Positions 34,993 to 43,360 of a stretch of 64,000 nt of DNA are shown here, piece by piece. Made by a program: the position numbers and the translations under genes. Within the stretch, counting starts at the first letter, position 1. Every line of letters starts with the position of its first letter. This DNA is from Rhodovastum atsumiense (GTDB lineage Bacteria; Pseudomonadota; Alphaproteobacteria; Acetobacterales; Acetobacteraceae), in NCBI RefSeq assembly GCF_937425535.1, contig NZ_OW485601.1, forward strand, positions 4,013,501-4,077,500. Direction: 5' to 3'. The notes below the pieces were generated by a model. That model did no database searches. It saw only the letters and a program-made list of their open reading frames with translations, and was not told the DNA's origin.

Positions 34993-36408
34993 CATTACAG
35001 TTGCATTTTTCGTTTCAGATGCGAGCGTTGTGCAGCGGCTTGGTGGGCGCGTCGCCAGAGCGACCAGGCGATAACGTGTGCGGGCTGGATGCGTCGTTGC
35101 GCAAGACGTGTGGCGACGCGTCGGATTTCCTGCATGGACCAGCGGATGAGCTCGGCAGGTTTGTTGCTGTCCGCAGGATTGTTTTTGGGGGTGGCAGGCA
35201 GTTGGCATGGTGGCGGATGGTCGCCAGCATGGCGAAGGCAAGCATCACCAGGGAGACGTGGCGGTGCCAACCGTGCCAGGACCTGGTTTCGTTGTGGTCG
35301 AGACCGAGCTCGTTCTTCGTGGTTTCGAAGCTGTCCTCGATCGTCCAGCGCTGGCCTTCGACGGTCACCAACCTCTCGATGCCGGTTCCGGCCGGGCACC
35401 AGGTGGTGAAGTAGGCATATTCGCCGTCGGTGATGTTGCGCCGGATCAGCAGACCGCGGGTCCAGAGCCCACTCTGGCTATCGTCGTATTCGGCCGCCTT
35501 GAGGTCGGCCAGTTCAAAGTAGGCCCAGTCATAGAGCCGCGCTCCCTTGGTGCCCGCGCCCGCCGAGAGGCGCTTCCAGGCGGAGGGGGCAAGATCCTTC
35601 GCAATGTCTTCGGCGGTGCCCGATATCTCCGGCTTGCCGATCCAGGACTGGAAGGTCTGGTTCGATTTGACGCCGAGCACGTAACCCTTGCCCGCCTTGC
35701 GCAGCGCCATCTCGATCTCGCCCACGCCGTAGACCGTATCCGCCGCCACCCAGGCAAACGGTACGCCTGCGGTAATGGCTCGCCTGATCATCTCCATCGC
35801 CAACCGCGGTTTGGTGGCAAAGCTCACCCCGGGCGGCACATGCGCGGCCGTAAGGCGCGCCGGGGAGTCGGTCCAGGCTTTCGGCAGGTAGAGGGCACGG
35901 TCGATGAAGGCGTGGCCATGGCGCGACACGTAGGCGGCGAACACCCCGATCTGGCAGTTCGTGATCTTGCCCGCCGAGCCGGTGTATTGCCGCGCCACCC
36001 CGCAAGACGACTTACCCTGCTTGAGGAAGCCGGTCTCGTCGATCACCAGCACCGCTTCCGGGTCGGCCAGCGTCTCCAGCGCATAGTCGCGTACAATGTC
36101 GCGCAAGGCGTCGGCGTCCCAGCGACCACGACCGAGAATGGCCTGTTGCCGCCAGGGGCCCGAATCGCCTGCCGCCTCGGCACGCATCCAACCGGTCTTG
36201 CGCCGCTCAGGCCCGAGCAACCCATCCAGGAACTGCCCCGCAGAGGCCGCCACCCGGTCCTGCGTGAACAGAGAACGCATGCGGGCTTTCACATCCCGCA
36301 GCGACGACGCCCAGAGTTCGAGCGTCGTCTCCATGCCTGCACTGCTCATCCGTTCCTCCCACCAGCGCATCACACATGGAGAGGGAACAGAAAAAAGCAA
36401 CTGTAATG
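34993..36408. mobile_element. Complete IS701-family insertion sequence (1416 bp)
   Basis: The ends carry an 18-bp inverted repeat with one mismatch: CATTACAGTTGCATTTTT at the left, and its complement with T for A at the right. Both ends are flanked by a 4-bp direct repeat CTAG (34989-34992 and 36409-36412). A CTAG-type (YTAR) duplication is characteristic of IS701. One transposase gene on the minus strand fills the element. It sits in an intergenic region between the epimerase and a lipoprotein gene. Intact ends and duplication suggest a recent insertion. Confidence 0.9.
34995..36349 (-). pseudogene. IS701-type transposase with a frameshift
   Basis: The ATG at 36349 has a GGGAGG ribosome-binding site. 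The first 380 or so residues are a DDE transposase: VLVIDETGFLKQGKSSCGVA, FAWVAADTVYGVGEIE, and the late Glu in ENELGLDHNETRSW-type context (written KNELGLDHNETRSWHG here). In frame the protein then runs into a proline/serine-rich tail that stops at 35015. The expected C-terminus (RWSMQEIRRVATRLAQRR, then IAWSLWRRAHQA) lies in the -1 frame and stops inside the terminal repeat at 34995. The shift occurs near 35185-35200 at a C5-A5 run. It is either an inactivating slip or a -1 frameshift signal. Confidence 0.8.
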
Positions 36409-36412
36409 CTAG

Positions 36413-36738
36413 GTGCGCTTCCCGGGCCGGTCCGCGCGGTCGGGGGCGGCATCGCCGGGGCTCTTTTCCGGCGGGGCGGGAGGCGGGTGCAGATCCGGAA
36501 TCCCCGCCACGGCGCCCCCCGAGGCATGGACGTCGAGAAGCCTGAGCGCATGGCCCAGGATCCGGCCCAGAAGCCGGCCGCATGTCTTCAGCATGGTCCC
36601 GCCGCTTTCCCTGATGAATATCGTTACAATATTTCAACTGTTTTGGATTGATATCCAGCTTGCACGAAGGTTGGAATCTGGCAACCTGATCCGCGAAGGC
36701 CGCAATGTGGCGATTTCGGAATGATAACGGGGGCCCGG
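36413..36738. other. Non-coding region right of the IS
   Basis: I see no credible gene. GC-rich sequence up to about 36,600 gives way to an AT-rich 120 bp (around CGTTACAATATTTCAACTG and TTGATATCC) that probably contains the promoter of the lipoprotein gene. The region was joined to 34,988 before the IS inserted. Confidence 0.5.
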
Positions 36739-37098
36739 ATGAAGATGTCGCAGGAATGGCTGGTCTGGCGGTTCTGCACGATCGTCCTGCTGGCCCTGCC
36801 GCTGGCCGCGTGCACGACCTGGGTCAAGCCCGGCGCCGGCCCGGCGGCGCTGGATGCCGCGACCACCCATTGCCGGGCCGTCGCCTATGCTACCCTGCCG
36901 GCCAACATGGTGACGACGACAAGCCGCGGCGCCAGCTACGACGATCGCAAGAAATGCGAATGGTACAACAGCAGCGGCTGCATCAAAAGCGGCGATCAAT
37001 ACTACGCCGTCAACAAGACCACCACCGACACGAACAGTTCCGGACGCAGCGCCATTTTCCGCGACTGCATGTACCAGGACGGGTGGCGCGAGCAATGA
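36739..37098 (+). CDS. Small cysteine-containing lipoprotein
   Basis: About 119 residues from ATG 36739 (ATG 36721 is also in frame). A lipoprotein signal peptide is clear: MKMSQEWLVWRFCTIVLLAL, then the lipobox LAAC with the modified Cys. The mature part is about 90 residues with several cysteines (THCRAVAYATL, KKCEWYNSSGCIKSG, FRDCMYQDGW) that could form disulfides in the periplasm. The C-terminal FRDCMYQDGW resembles a short motif shared by many small proteobacterial lipoproteins of unknown function. It stands alone. Confidence 0.7.
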   Translation: MKMSQEWLVWRFCTIVLLALPLAACTTWVKPGAGPAALDAATTHCRAVAYATLPANMVTTTSRGASYDDRKKCEWYNSSGCIKSGDQYYAVNKTTTDTNSSGRSAIFRDCMYQDGWREQ

Positions 37099-37379
37099 AT
37101 GTCCATCCGGGAACGATGTGAGGGATTGAATCTGCTGCGTCATCGGTCCGATGATTCCGCGCTCCCGCATCATCGCGTGCCATTCGCGGCAGCGCGAAAT
37201 ATTAACGTGTGGATGAAACAGGCCGGGGACGATGAATGGAATGTAATTTTTGATCCAGTGTGATGTTAAAAACCATACACTGGCATTGTCTGATTTCAGA
37301 CGTGCCATTTTTTACTGGAATTAGGGGCTGGATATCACCTAGTAGGAGGCATGCATCCTCAAGCCCCGGAGAATGCCAA

Positions 37380-37508
37380 ATGCATGAGCTTGCCGAAATT
37401 TGCGAAGCCGATGAACGGCGCGCGCGTTACCTGACTGTTGCGGCTATTGTCGTGCTGCCTGTTATCTGTATTGCAATTGCTGCAACAATAAGTAAGGCCA
37501 TTACTTAA
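37380..37508 (+). CDS. Small single-helix membrane protein
   Basis: A 42-residue frame. The ATG at 37380 has a GGAG 11 bases upstream. The polar, charged start (MHELAEICEADERRARYLTV) leads into one hydrophobic helix (AAIVVLPVICIAIAATI) and ends SKAIT. Composition is less GC-rich than in the neighbours. The region before it (37099-37379) is AT-rich and shows no other gene. A perfect hairpin follows the stop. The function is unknown, and expression is supported only by the start and terminator signals. Confidence 0.45.
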   Translation: MHELAEICEADERRARYLTVAAIVVLPVICIAIAATISKAIT

Positions 37509-37522
37509 TAACGGCTGATACT

Positions 37523-37547
37523 GGAAGGGCATCATCAATGCCCTTCC
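37523..37547. terminator. Bidirectional hairpin terminator
   Basis: A perfect 10-bp stem GGAAGGGCAT/ATGCCCTTCC with a 5-nt loop lies 15 bp after the small membrane gene and includes the stop codon of the converging methyltransferase gene. An AT-rich stretch lies just to its left, giving a U-rich tail for the minus-strand transcript. Confidence 0.65.
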
Positions 37548-38167
37548 TGGCCGGTCGCGGGGCCGCGCCGCGCCAGCGCCAGCCAGGTCCAGCGCACGCC
37601 TTGTGCCCGGTTCTCCGGCTGGATCGAATCCGCCTCCCGCCGTCGCAGCAGCGTGAACCCCGACCGGGCCGCCGCCGCGATCGTCCGGTCCGGCACCACC
37701 GGAAACACGCGCCGTCCCGCGGACCCCGGCCCGTGGCGCAGCGACAGGATCACCCGCCCGCCGGCCGCCGCCAGCCGCGCGAGGCTGTCCATGGCCAGCG
37801 CCCGCGCCGCGTCGTCGAGGTGTTGCCAGACCCCGCACAGCACCACCAGATCGAACGGGCCGTGCTCCCGTGCCTTCGCCAGCAGCGGCAGCCGGTCATC
37901 CAGCCACTCGATCCCGGCCGCGCCGTGTCGCGCGAGGCCGGCCTCGCGCAATTCCCGGACCGGCTCGACCGCCAGGACGCGATGGCCCTGGCCGGCGAAC
38001 CAGGCGGCGTCGCGGCCGGTGCCGGCGCCGATATCGGCGATCCGCGCCGGGGCGAGCGGCAACAGGTCGAGCACGGGGGCGTAGACCTGCTCCGGCACCA
38101 GCCCGTCGAAGCGGGCGATCAGCCCGGGCGTCGCGGCGGCGGCATAGCCATCGATGATGTCCTGCAC
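37535..38167 (-). CDS. Class I SAM-dependent methyltransferase
   Basis: 210 residues starting at GTG 38167. The SAM motif I is IADIGAGTGRDAAWFAGQG. AVEPVRELREAG supplies the acidic end of strand 2, FDLVVLCGVWQHLD is motif II/post, and ALAMDSLARLAAAGGRVILS is motif III. The fold is the usual seven-strand type and the substrate is unknown. VWQHLDD is common in small-molecule methyltransferases. The gene is 43 bp downstream of the DUF1254/DUF1214 gene on the same strand, so the two may be co-transcribed. Confidence 0.85.
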   Translation of the reverse strand: MQDIIDGYAAAATPGLIARFDGLVPEQVYAPVLDLLPLAPARIADIGAGTGRDAAWFAGQGHRVLAVEPVRELREAGLARHGAAGIEWLDDRLPLLAKAREHGPFDLVVLCGVWQHLDDAARALAMDSLARLAAAGGRVILSLRHGPGSAGRRVFPVVPDRTIAAAARSGFTLLRRREADSIQPENRAQGVRWTWLALARRGPATGQEGH

Positions 38168-38210
38168 GGCGACTCTCCGGGGAAAGCCAGGACTCTACCC
38201 CGCTCGCCGG

Positions 38211-39746
38211 TCAGGACAACGGTTCGATCTCGCCCGGCCGCCAGCTCTGGTCGAACCACGGCTCCAGCGGGCCATAGAGGCGCAGGATCGTGTTCCAGCC
38301 CTGGCCCGGCACGGTCTGCACCCAGTTCGCCTGCCGGCCTTCCGGCGCCGTGGGGCCGAAATACACGTCCACCGATCCGTCGGGATTGACCTCGAGCCCC
38401 TTGCTCTGGCTGCCCAGGCCGGGGAAGCGCTGGTCGGTCTGCAGCATGGAGCGCGTCTGGTTGCTGTAGAGGATGACCGACCAGAAATCCCGGACCGGGA
38501 TCTTCGGCGGCAGATGCAGCCGGTAGGACTTGCCGCCATCCAGCGGCTCGCCCTTGGCGTCGCGCGCCGCCCACGCATATTGCGAGCCCCGGCCGACCAT
38601 TTTCTCTTCCATCGCCGGCGTCACGCCGGTGGCCAGGAAGTAGTAGAAGCTGTAGGCGCTGAGGTTCAGCACGCCGGGCTGCGTCTGGAAACGGTAGCCC
38701 CCGATGAAGGGTTTCTGCCAGGCGCTGCCCGGGTAGTAGTACGCCTCGGGCTCGCGCGTGTGATAGGCGATGGCGCGGGCGGTGGCGTCGCCGACCGCGG
38801 CGGCCTCGGTCAGGATCTGCTTCATCCGCGCATCCGGGGCGAAGGGCTTGCCCTTCTCGATGCCGATCGACTGGTAGAAGCCCAGCCGGATCTGGTCCAG
38901 CGAGGCGGTGGGTTCCTCCTGCACGACCTGGTTCAGCAGCTCCCAGAAGCTGAAATCGGCCGGATTGACGATGTTGAAGGGCTTGCCGGAGAGATTGACG
39001 AAGGTCAGCTCCGGCGGACGCCTGCCGGCATCGGCCAGCGGATAGATGCGCAGCAGCTTCTTCGTCCGCTCGACCCCGGGTTCGGGGCTGCCTTCCTGCA
39101 GGAAGATGCGCCACGGGATCCACAGGTTGAAGGTCGGCGAATGCACCACGTGGTAGCCGTGCGGCACCGGCCCGGCATGGTCCGGCGGCAGCAGCAGGTA
39201 CTTGCCGCCATGGCCCCGGTCGGGGCCGGTGATGCCGACATCGACCACCCAGCGGAACCAGATGTCGTTGACGGTGCCAAGGACTTCCGGCGGCACCTCG
39301 ATCACCAGCGGGCCGTCGTGCAGGTCGAGCCAGGTCCAGGTGTAGACCGTGTTGTCGTTGAAGGTCAGCCCGACCGTGCGGGAATCCACCAGGTCGGCGA
39401 AGACCGGCACCACCCGGTTGGTCGGGCCGAGCCCGCGGATCGCGTTGCGGTCGGCGACCTGGCTCACCGCGGGGATGGCCAGCAGATAGGCCTGCACCGC
39501 CCGCTGGAAATCCAGGTTGTCGAACAGCTTCTGCGTCGATGCCGCGTCGGGGACGCCGTCGAGGAACTGCAGCGTGCCGAACCGGGTCTCGAGCGTGGGC
39601 GGCGCGGCCACGCCGGGGGGCAGCGGGGTCGAGAAGCGCAGGTCCGGCTGGGCCGGCGCGCCGGTCAGCGGCTGCGCGAGCGCAGCGGATGCGGTCGCCA
39701 GCGCGACCCCGAAGGCGAAGGCGGCCCGGCGGTGGAGGTGCTGCAC
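38211..39746 (-). CDS. Exported DUF1254/DUF1214 protein
   Basis: 511 residues from GTG 39746, chosen for its strong GAGGGAG ribosome-binding site and because it puts a signal peptide (FAFGVALATASAALAQP) at the N-terminus. The DUF1254 domain comes first (about 60-200: DFQRAVQAYLLAIPAVSQVA, FNDNTVYTWTWLDLHDGPLV). The DUF1214 domain lies at the C-terminus (SYRLHLPPKIPVRDFWSVIL, LEVNPDGSVDVYFGPTAP, NWVQTVPGQGWNTILRLYGP). These two domains are typical of large periplasmic proteins of unknown biochemical function. The VKM-type sugar enzymes they are sometimes annotated as are not supported here. Confidence 0.85.
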   Translation of the reverse strand: MQHLHRRAAFAFGVALATASAALAQPLTGAPAQPDLRFSTPLPPGVAAPPTLETRFGTLQFLDGVPDAASTQKLFDNLDFQRAVQAYLLAIPAVSQVADRNAIRGLGPTNRVVPVFADLVDSRTVGLTFNDNTVYTWTWLDLHDGPLVIEVPPEVLGTVNDIWFRWVVDVGITGPDRGHGGKYLLLPPDHAGPVPHGYHVVHSPTFNLWIPWRIFLQEGSPEPGVERTKKLLRIYPLADAGRRPPELTFVNLSGKPFNIVNPADFSFWELLNQVVQEEPTASLDQIRLGFYQSIGIEKGKPFAPDARMKQILTEAAAVGDATARAIAYHTREPEAYYYPGSAWQKPFIGGYRFQTQPGVLNLSAYSFYYFLATGVTPAMEEKMVGRGSQYAWAARDAKGEPLDGGKSYRLHLPPKIPVRDFWSVILYSNQTRSMLQTDQRFPGLGSQSKGLEVNPDGSVDVYFGPTAPEGRQANWVQTVPGQGWNTILRLYGPLEPWFDQSWRPGEIEPLS

Positions 39747-39931
39747 GGCAAACTCCCTCGTTTCTGTGCCATTCCTGCGGCGTGGGCGGGACAATGCGCC
39801 TTCCTGCGGGGCGGCAACTATGCAGTTTCGGCCGGAAGGGCGGGGCAATCCGACGGTCCGGGGTGGACAGCCGGCGGCGGCGTGGGTGAAATCCATCGAT
39901 GCAAAGGACTGGCACCATCGGCGGAGACAAC

Positions 39932-40486
39932 GTGGCAGGGCAGGCGGCCCGCGACCGGCCCGGTCCGTCCGGCGCCGTCCTGGAGACGCCACGGCTTCGC
40001 CTGCGGCCGGGGGGCGAGGGCGACGTCGACGGGCTGTGCGCCGGATTGAACGACTGGGCGGTGGCGCAGTGGGTCGTCCGGCCGCCCTATCCCTACGAGC
40101 CCAGGGACGCGCTCGCGTATATCGCGCTGACCGCCACGGTCTGCGGCGCGGGGTTCCATCCCTTCCGGGTCATCGCGGCGCGGGACACCGACGCGTTGCT
40201 CGGCGGCATCTCGCTTGAACCCGATGGCGCGGGGGCGGTGCTTGGCTACTGGCTGCGGCCCTCGGCCTGGGGGTGCGGATACATGCCGGAGGCGGCCGGA
40301 GCCCTGCTCGCGGATGCGCGGCGGCGGCTGGCCGGGTTGGCCGAGATCCATGCCACCACGGACCCGGAGAATGCGGCCTCGCAGTCGGTGTTGCGGCGGC
40401 TGGGGTTCGCCTGCGTCGGCGACAGGCCGGCCACCGGCTGCCGGCGGGGGGCTTCGAGGTCCCTGGTGTTCGCCAGGCGGCTCTGA
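39932..40486 (+). CDS. GNAT N-acetyltransferase (RimJ/RimL type)
   Basis: About 184 residues from GTG 39932, which has a GGAG ribosome-binding site; an ATG at 39899 is also in frame. LETPRLRLRPGGEGDVDGLC is the start common to RimJ/RimL-like acetyltransferases. LGGISLEPDGAGAVLGYWLR is the beta4-beta5 strand pair, WGCGYMPEAAGALL is the acetyl-CoA loop, and TDPENAASQSVLRRLGFACV is the Asn-containing late motif. Substrates of this subfamily are N-terminal or small-molecule amines. It is divergent from the DUF1254/1214 gene. Confidence 0.85.
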   Translation: MAGQAARDRPGPSGAVLETPRLRLRPGGEGDVDGLCAGLNDWAVAQWVVRPPYPYEPRDALAYIALTATVCGAGFHPFRVIAARDTDALLGGISLEPDGAGAVLGYWLRPSAWGCGYMPEAAGALLADARRRLAGLAEIHATTDPENAASQSVLRRLGFACVGDRPATGCRRGASRSLVFARRL

Positions 40487-40592
40487 CGCCGCCTGGCGCG
40501 CTGCGCCGAAGCGGCTGCCGGCGCGAACGGACAGCAACGCGGCTCAGATGATAGAATGCCTCACCATCCCGGTACCACGGAGTGCAGAGGCA

Positions 40593-40784
40593 ATGAATTT
40601 CCTGAAGGCCAAGACGCCGGATAATCTGGAAATCTCGATAAACCCAAAACAAATTGCTGCTTTTGTTCAACTAAATAACAGCATGACTCGCATTATGTTT
40701 TCTGGTCAAAAAAACGATTTCGTCGATATCATGAAGGAGTACTGGGTAGTTACCCGTATGCTCGAAGATGTCGATGCGAAGTAG
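40593..40784 (+). CDS. Small hypothetical protein, AT-richer than surroundings
   Basis: 63 residues from ATG 40593, preceded by GCAGAGG. The sequence (MNFLKAKTPDNLEISINPKQ, IAAFVQLNNSMTRIMFSGQK, later MKEYWVVTRMLEDVDAK) is well balanced and codon use is much less GC-rich than in the neighbours, so it looks like a real and perhaps acquired gene. The pattern of short beta strands followed by a helix suggests a small soluble fold. I do not recognise the family. Confidence 0.6.
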   Translation: MNFLKAKTPDNLEISINPKQIAAFVQLNNSMTRIMFSGQKNDFVDIMKEYWVVTRMLEDVDAK

Positions 40785-41005
40785 AAGATCATAAGCCTCA
40801 TGCACCCTGGGCAGCATGTCCTGGCGACATGCAGATGCCTGACCTGTCATTGTCGGATAGGCTGCGTCATCAGGATACGATTGTAGGTAGTATTGTCGCC
40901 TGCCGGACGAACCGGATGGAGGGGCTTGCGTGCCCCGGCCCCGGCGACGCCGCCCGATGAACGGCGTTCCGGGATCTCCGCGCCCGGACCGTGGAGGTAA
41001 CCGTC

Positions 41006-43360
41006 GTGGTCTCGGCCCTTTTCGCGCGCTTCCGGTCCGCGCCCCCCCGCACGGGCGGCGGCCCGCGGCTGGGGGCGTTGCTCGTCGGCCTGGCGATGGT
41101 GATCCTGGTGCCGGCGCTGGCGGTCGGTGGCGTCGCCACCTGGCATGCGGTGGAGGGCTACCGCGCCGCCGAGAAGGACCGGCTGCGCGACCTTGCCAGT
41201 GCCCTGGCCTTCACGCTGGACCGGCAGATCGTTGGCAACATCGCCGCCCTGATCGCCTACGCGACCTCGCCGGCCTTCGGCCCCGACGCTGCGTCCCCCG
41301 ACCTGCCGACGCTTTACGCCCAGGCCCGCCTGATCGGCGAAGAGATTGGCGCGGCCATCTACCTGGCGCGGCAGGATGGCACCCGGCTGTTGACCACGCG
41401 CGAGCCGCTGGGACCGAAGCTGCCGCCAGTGGCCGCGCTGGCGATGGTCCGGCAGGTCTTCGCCACCGGACGCCCGGCCGTCGGCGAGATGGTCGTCGGC
41501 ACGGCCTCGCATACCCACACCTATTCCGTCGGGGTTCCGGTGCGCGACGCCGCCGGTCGCGTGATGCTGGTCGCCGGCGCCTCGACCGAGGCGACCCGGC
41601 TGCGCGACCTGCTGATGGCGCAGAAACTGCCCGACACGGCGTATGCGGTGATCCTGGATTCCAGGGGGGTGATCGTCGCGCGATCGGACGGGCTGCACGA
41701 GAAGCTGGTCGGCCAGGGCGCCAGGCCGGCCAATATCAGCCGCTACGCCAGCCAGGAATGGGGCGTCTTCCGTGGCGTCGGAGCCAGGGGCGTGCCTCTT
41801 GTCATCGCCTTTCACGCCGTGGCCTCGGCGCCCGGCTGGACCGTCGTGGTGGCCGAACCGGCCGCCTCCTTCGACGCCGCCTGGCAAGTGCCGCTGCTGG
41901 GCCTTGCCGTCGGCGGGGCCCTGGCGCTGCTCCTGGGCGGCGGCCTCGCCCTGCTGGCGGCGCGGCGGGTGCTGCTGCCGGTCCGATGCCTCGGCGCGCA
42001 TGTCCGCGGCGTCGCCAGCCAGTGGCGGCGCGGCATGCCGACGGCCGACACCGCCGCCGCCCTGCCGCCGGCGGGAATCGGCGAAATCGACGACCTGCGC
42101 CTGGGGTTCGCCGCGGCCGAGGCGGCCCTGCGCGACAGCGAGGAACGTTTCCGCGCCATGCTGCACGCGGTTCCCACGATGGCGTGGGAGGCCGATGCGA
42201 GCGGCAGCCTCACCTGGGTGAGCGATGGCTGGGAACGCTATTGCGGCCTGCCGGCGACGGCGCTGCTGGGCGCGGGGTGGCTGGCCACCGTCCATCCCGA
42301 GGAACTGGCCGAGGCCACCGGGCGATGGCGCGAGGCGATCCGCAGCGGCAGGGGCTACGTCAAGCGCCGGCGCATCCGCCGGGCCAGCGACGGCGCCTGG
42401 CGCTGGCACCTGGTGCATGCCCGGCCGATCCACGACGCCGGCGGCAGGATCCTGCGCTGGGTCGGCTCGGTCACCGATGTCCACGACCTGATCGAGGCCC
42501 AGGCGGCGCTGGCCGAGCTGAACCGCGCGCTGGAGCAGCGGGTCCAGGACGAGATCCTCGCCCGCGAGGCCGCGCTGGAAGGCGCGATGCGGGCGCGGCA
42601 GATGCAGGCGCTGGGGCAGATCGCCGGCGGCGTGGCGCACGAGTTCAACAACATCCTGCAGGCGGTGCAGGGCGCGCTGGCGCTGATCGAGGCGCATCCG
42701 GGCAATGCCGCCAAGGTCGGGCGCTGGGGCGCCATCGGCCGCGGCGCGGCGCAGCGGGGCGCGATCATCACCAGCCGCCTGCTGGCCTTCGCCCGGCAGT
42801 CGCAGTTCAGCGTGGAGCCGATCGACCTCGCGGCCATGCTGGGGGAACTCGGCGAGATGCTGACGCACATGCTGGGGGGCCATGTCGCGGTGCGGGTCGC
42901 GCTGCCGCCCGACCTGCCGGCGATCGCGGCCGACCGGTCGGAGCTGGAGACGGCGCTGCTCAACCTCGCGACCAATGCGCGCGACGCGATGCCGCGCGGC
43001 GGCACGCTGGTGATTGCCGCGACCATGACCCCCCCGGCCGAACCCCCCGGGGTGCCGCTGCCGCCCGGCCGCTATGTCCGCATCGATGTCCGCGACGAGG
43101 GAAGCGGCATGGACCCGCAGACGCTGGCCCAGGCCATCGAGCCGTTCTTCACCACCAAGGAAGTCGGCGCGGGAACCGGGCTTGGCCTGTCGATGGTGAA
43201 GGGGTTCGCCGAACAGAGCGGCGGGGCCATGGCCATCGAGAGCGAGGCCGGTCGCGGCACCACGGTCACGCTGTGGCTGCCGGTGGCGGGGGAAGAGGGG
43301 GCTCAGGCCTGCTCCGTGCCGTCCTCCGCCTCATCGTCCCCGCCGAGCCGCGGCAGGTAG
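41006..43360 (+). CDS. Membrane sensor histidine kinase with Cache-like sensor and PAS
   Basis: 784 residues from GTG 41006, preceded by GGAGG. One N-terminal helix (LLVGLAMVILVPALAVGGVA) and a second at about 295-320 (VPLLGLAVGGALALLLGGGL) flank a 240-residue periplasmic domain of the double-Cache type (LIGEEIGAAIYLARQDGTRL, VMLVAGASTEATRLRDLL). A PAS domain (about 375-500) follows, with RIRRASDGAWRWH also found in the two hybrids at 49890-55994. The kinase has phospho-His 545 (QIAGGVAHEFNNILQ), LATNARDAMP, DEGSGM and GTGLGLSM. No receiver is attached. The 3' end overlaps the convergent kinase gene by 58 bp. Confidence 0.9.
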   Translation: MVSALFARFRSAPPRTGGGPRLGALLVGLAMVILVPALAVGGVATWHAVEGYRAAEKDRLRDLASALAFTLDRQIVGNIAALIAYATSPAFGPDAASPDLPTLYAQARLIGEEIGAAIYLARQDGTRLLTTREPLGPKLPPVAALAMVRQVFATGRPAVGEMVVGTASHTHTYSVGVPVRDAAGRVMLVAGASTEATRLRDLLMAQKLPDTAYAVILDSRGVIVARSDGLHEKLVGQGARPANISRYASQEWGVFRGVGARGVPLVIAFHAVASAPGWTVVVAEPAASFDAAWQVPLLGLAVGGALALLLGGGLALLAARRVLLPVRCLGAHVRGVASQWRRGMPTADTAAALPPAGIGEIDDLRLGFAAAEAALRDSEERFRAMLHAVPTMAWEADASGSLTWVSDGWERYCGLPATALLGAGWLATVHPEELAEATGRWREAIRSGRGYVKRRRIRRASDGAWRWHLVHARPIHDAGGRILRWVGSVTDVHDLIEAQAALAELNRALEQRVQDEILAREAALEGAMRARQMQALGQIAGGVAHEFNNILQAVQGALALIEAHPGNAAKVGRWGAIGRGAAQRGAIITSRLLAFARQSQFSVEPIDLAAMLGELGEMLTHMLGGHVAVRVALPPDLPAIAADRSELETALLNLATNARDAMPRGGTLVIAATMTPPAEPPGVPLPPGRYVRIDVRDEGSGMDPQTLAQAIEPFFTTKEVGAGTGLGLSMVKGFAEQSGGAMAIESEAGRGTTVTLWLPVAGEEGAQACSVPSSASSSPPSRGR

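Noticed and set aside
35160-35220. Programmed -1 frameshift in the transposase
   Set aside because: The run is slippery, but no classic X-XXY-YYZ heptamer fits the zero frame. Kept only as an alternative to a simple indel.
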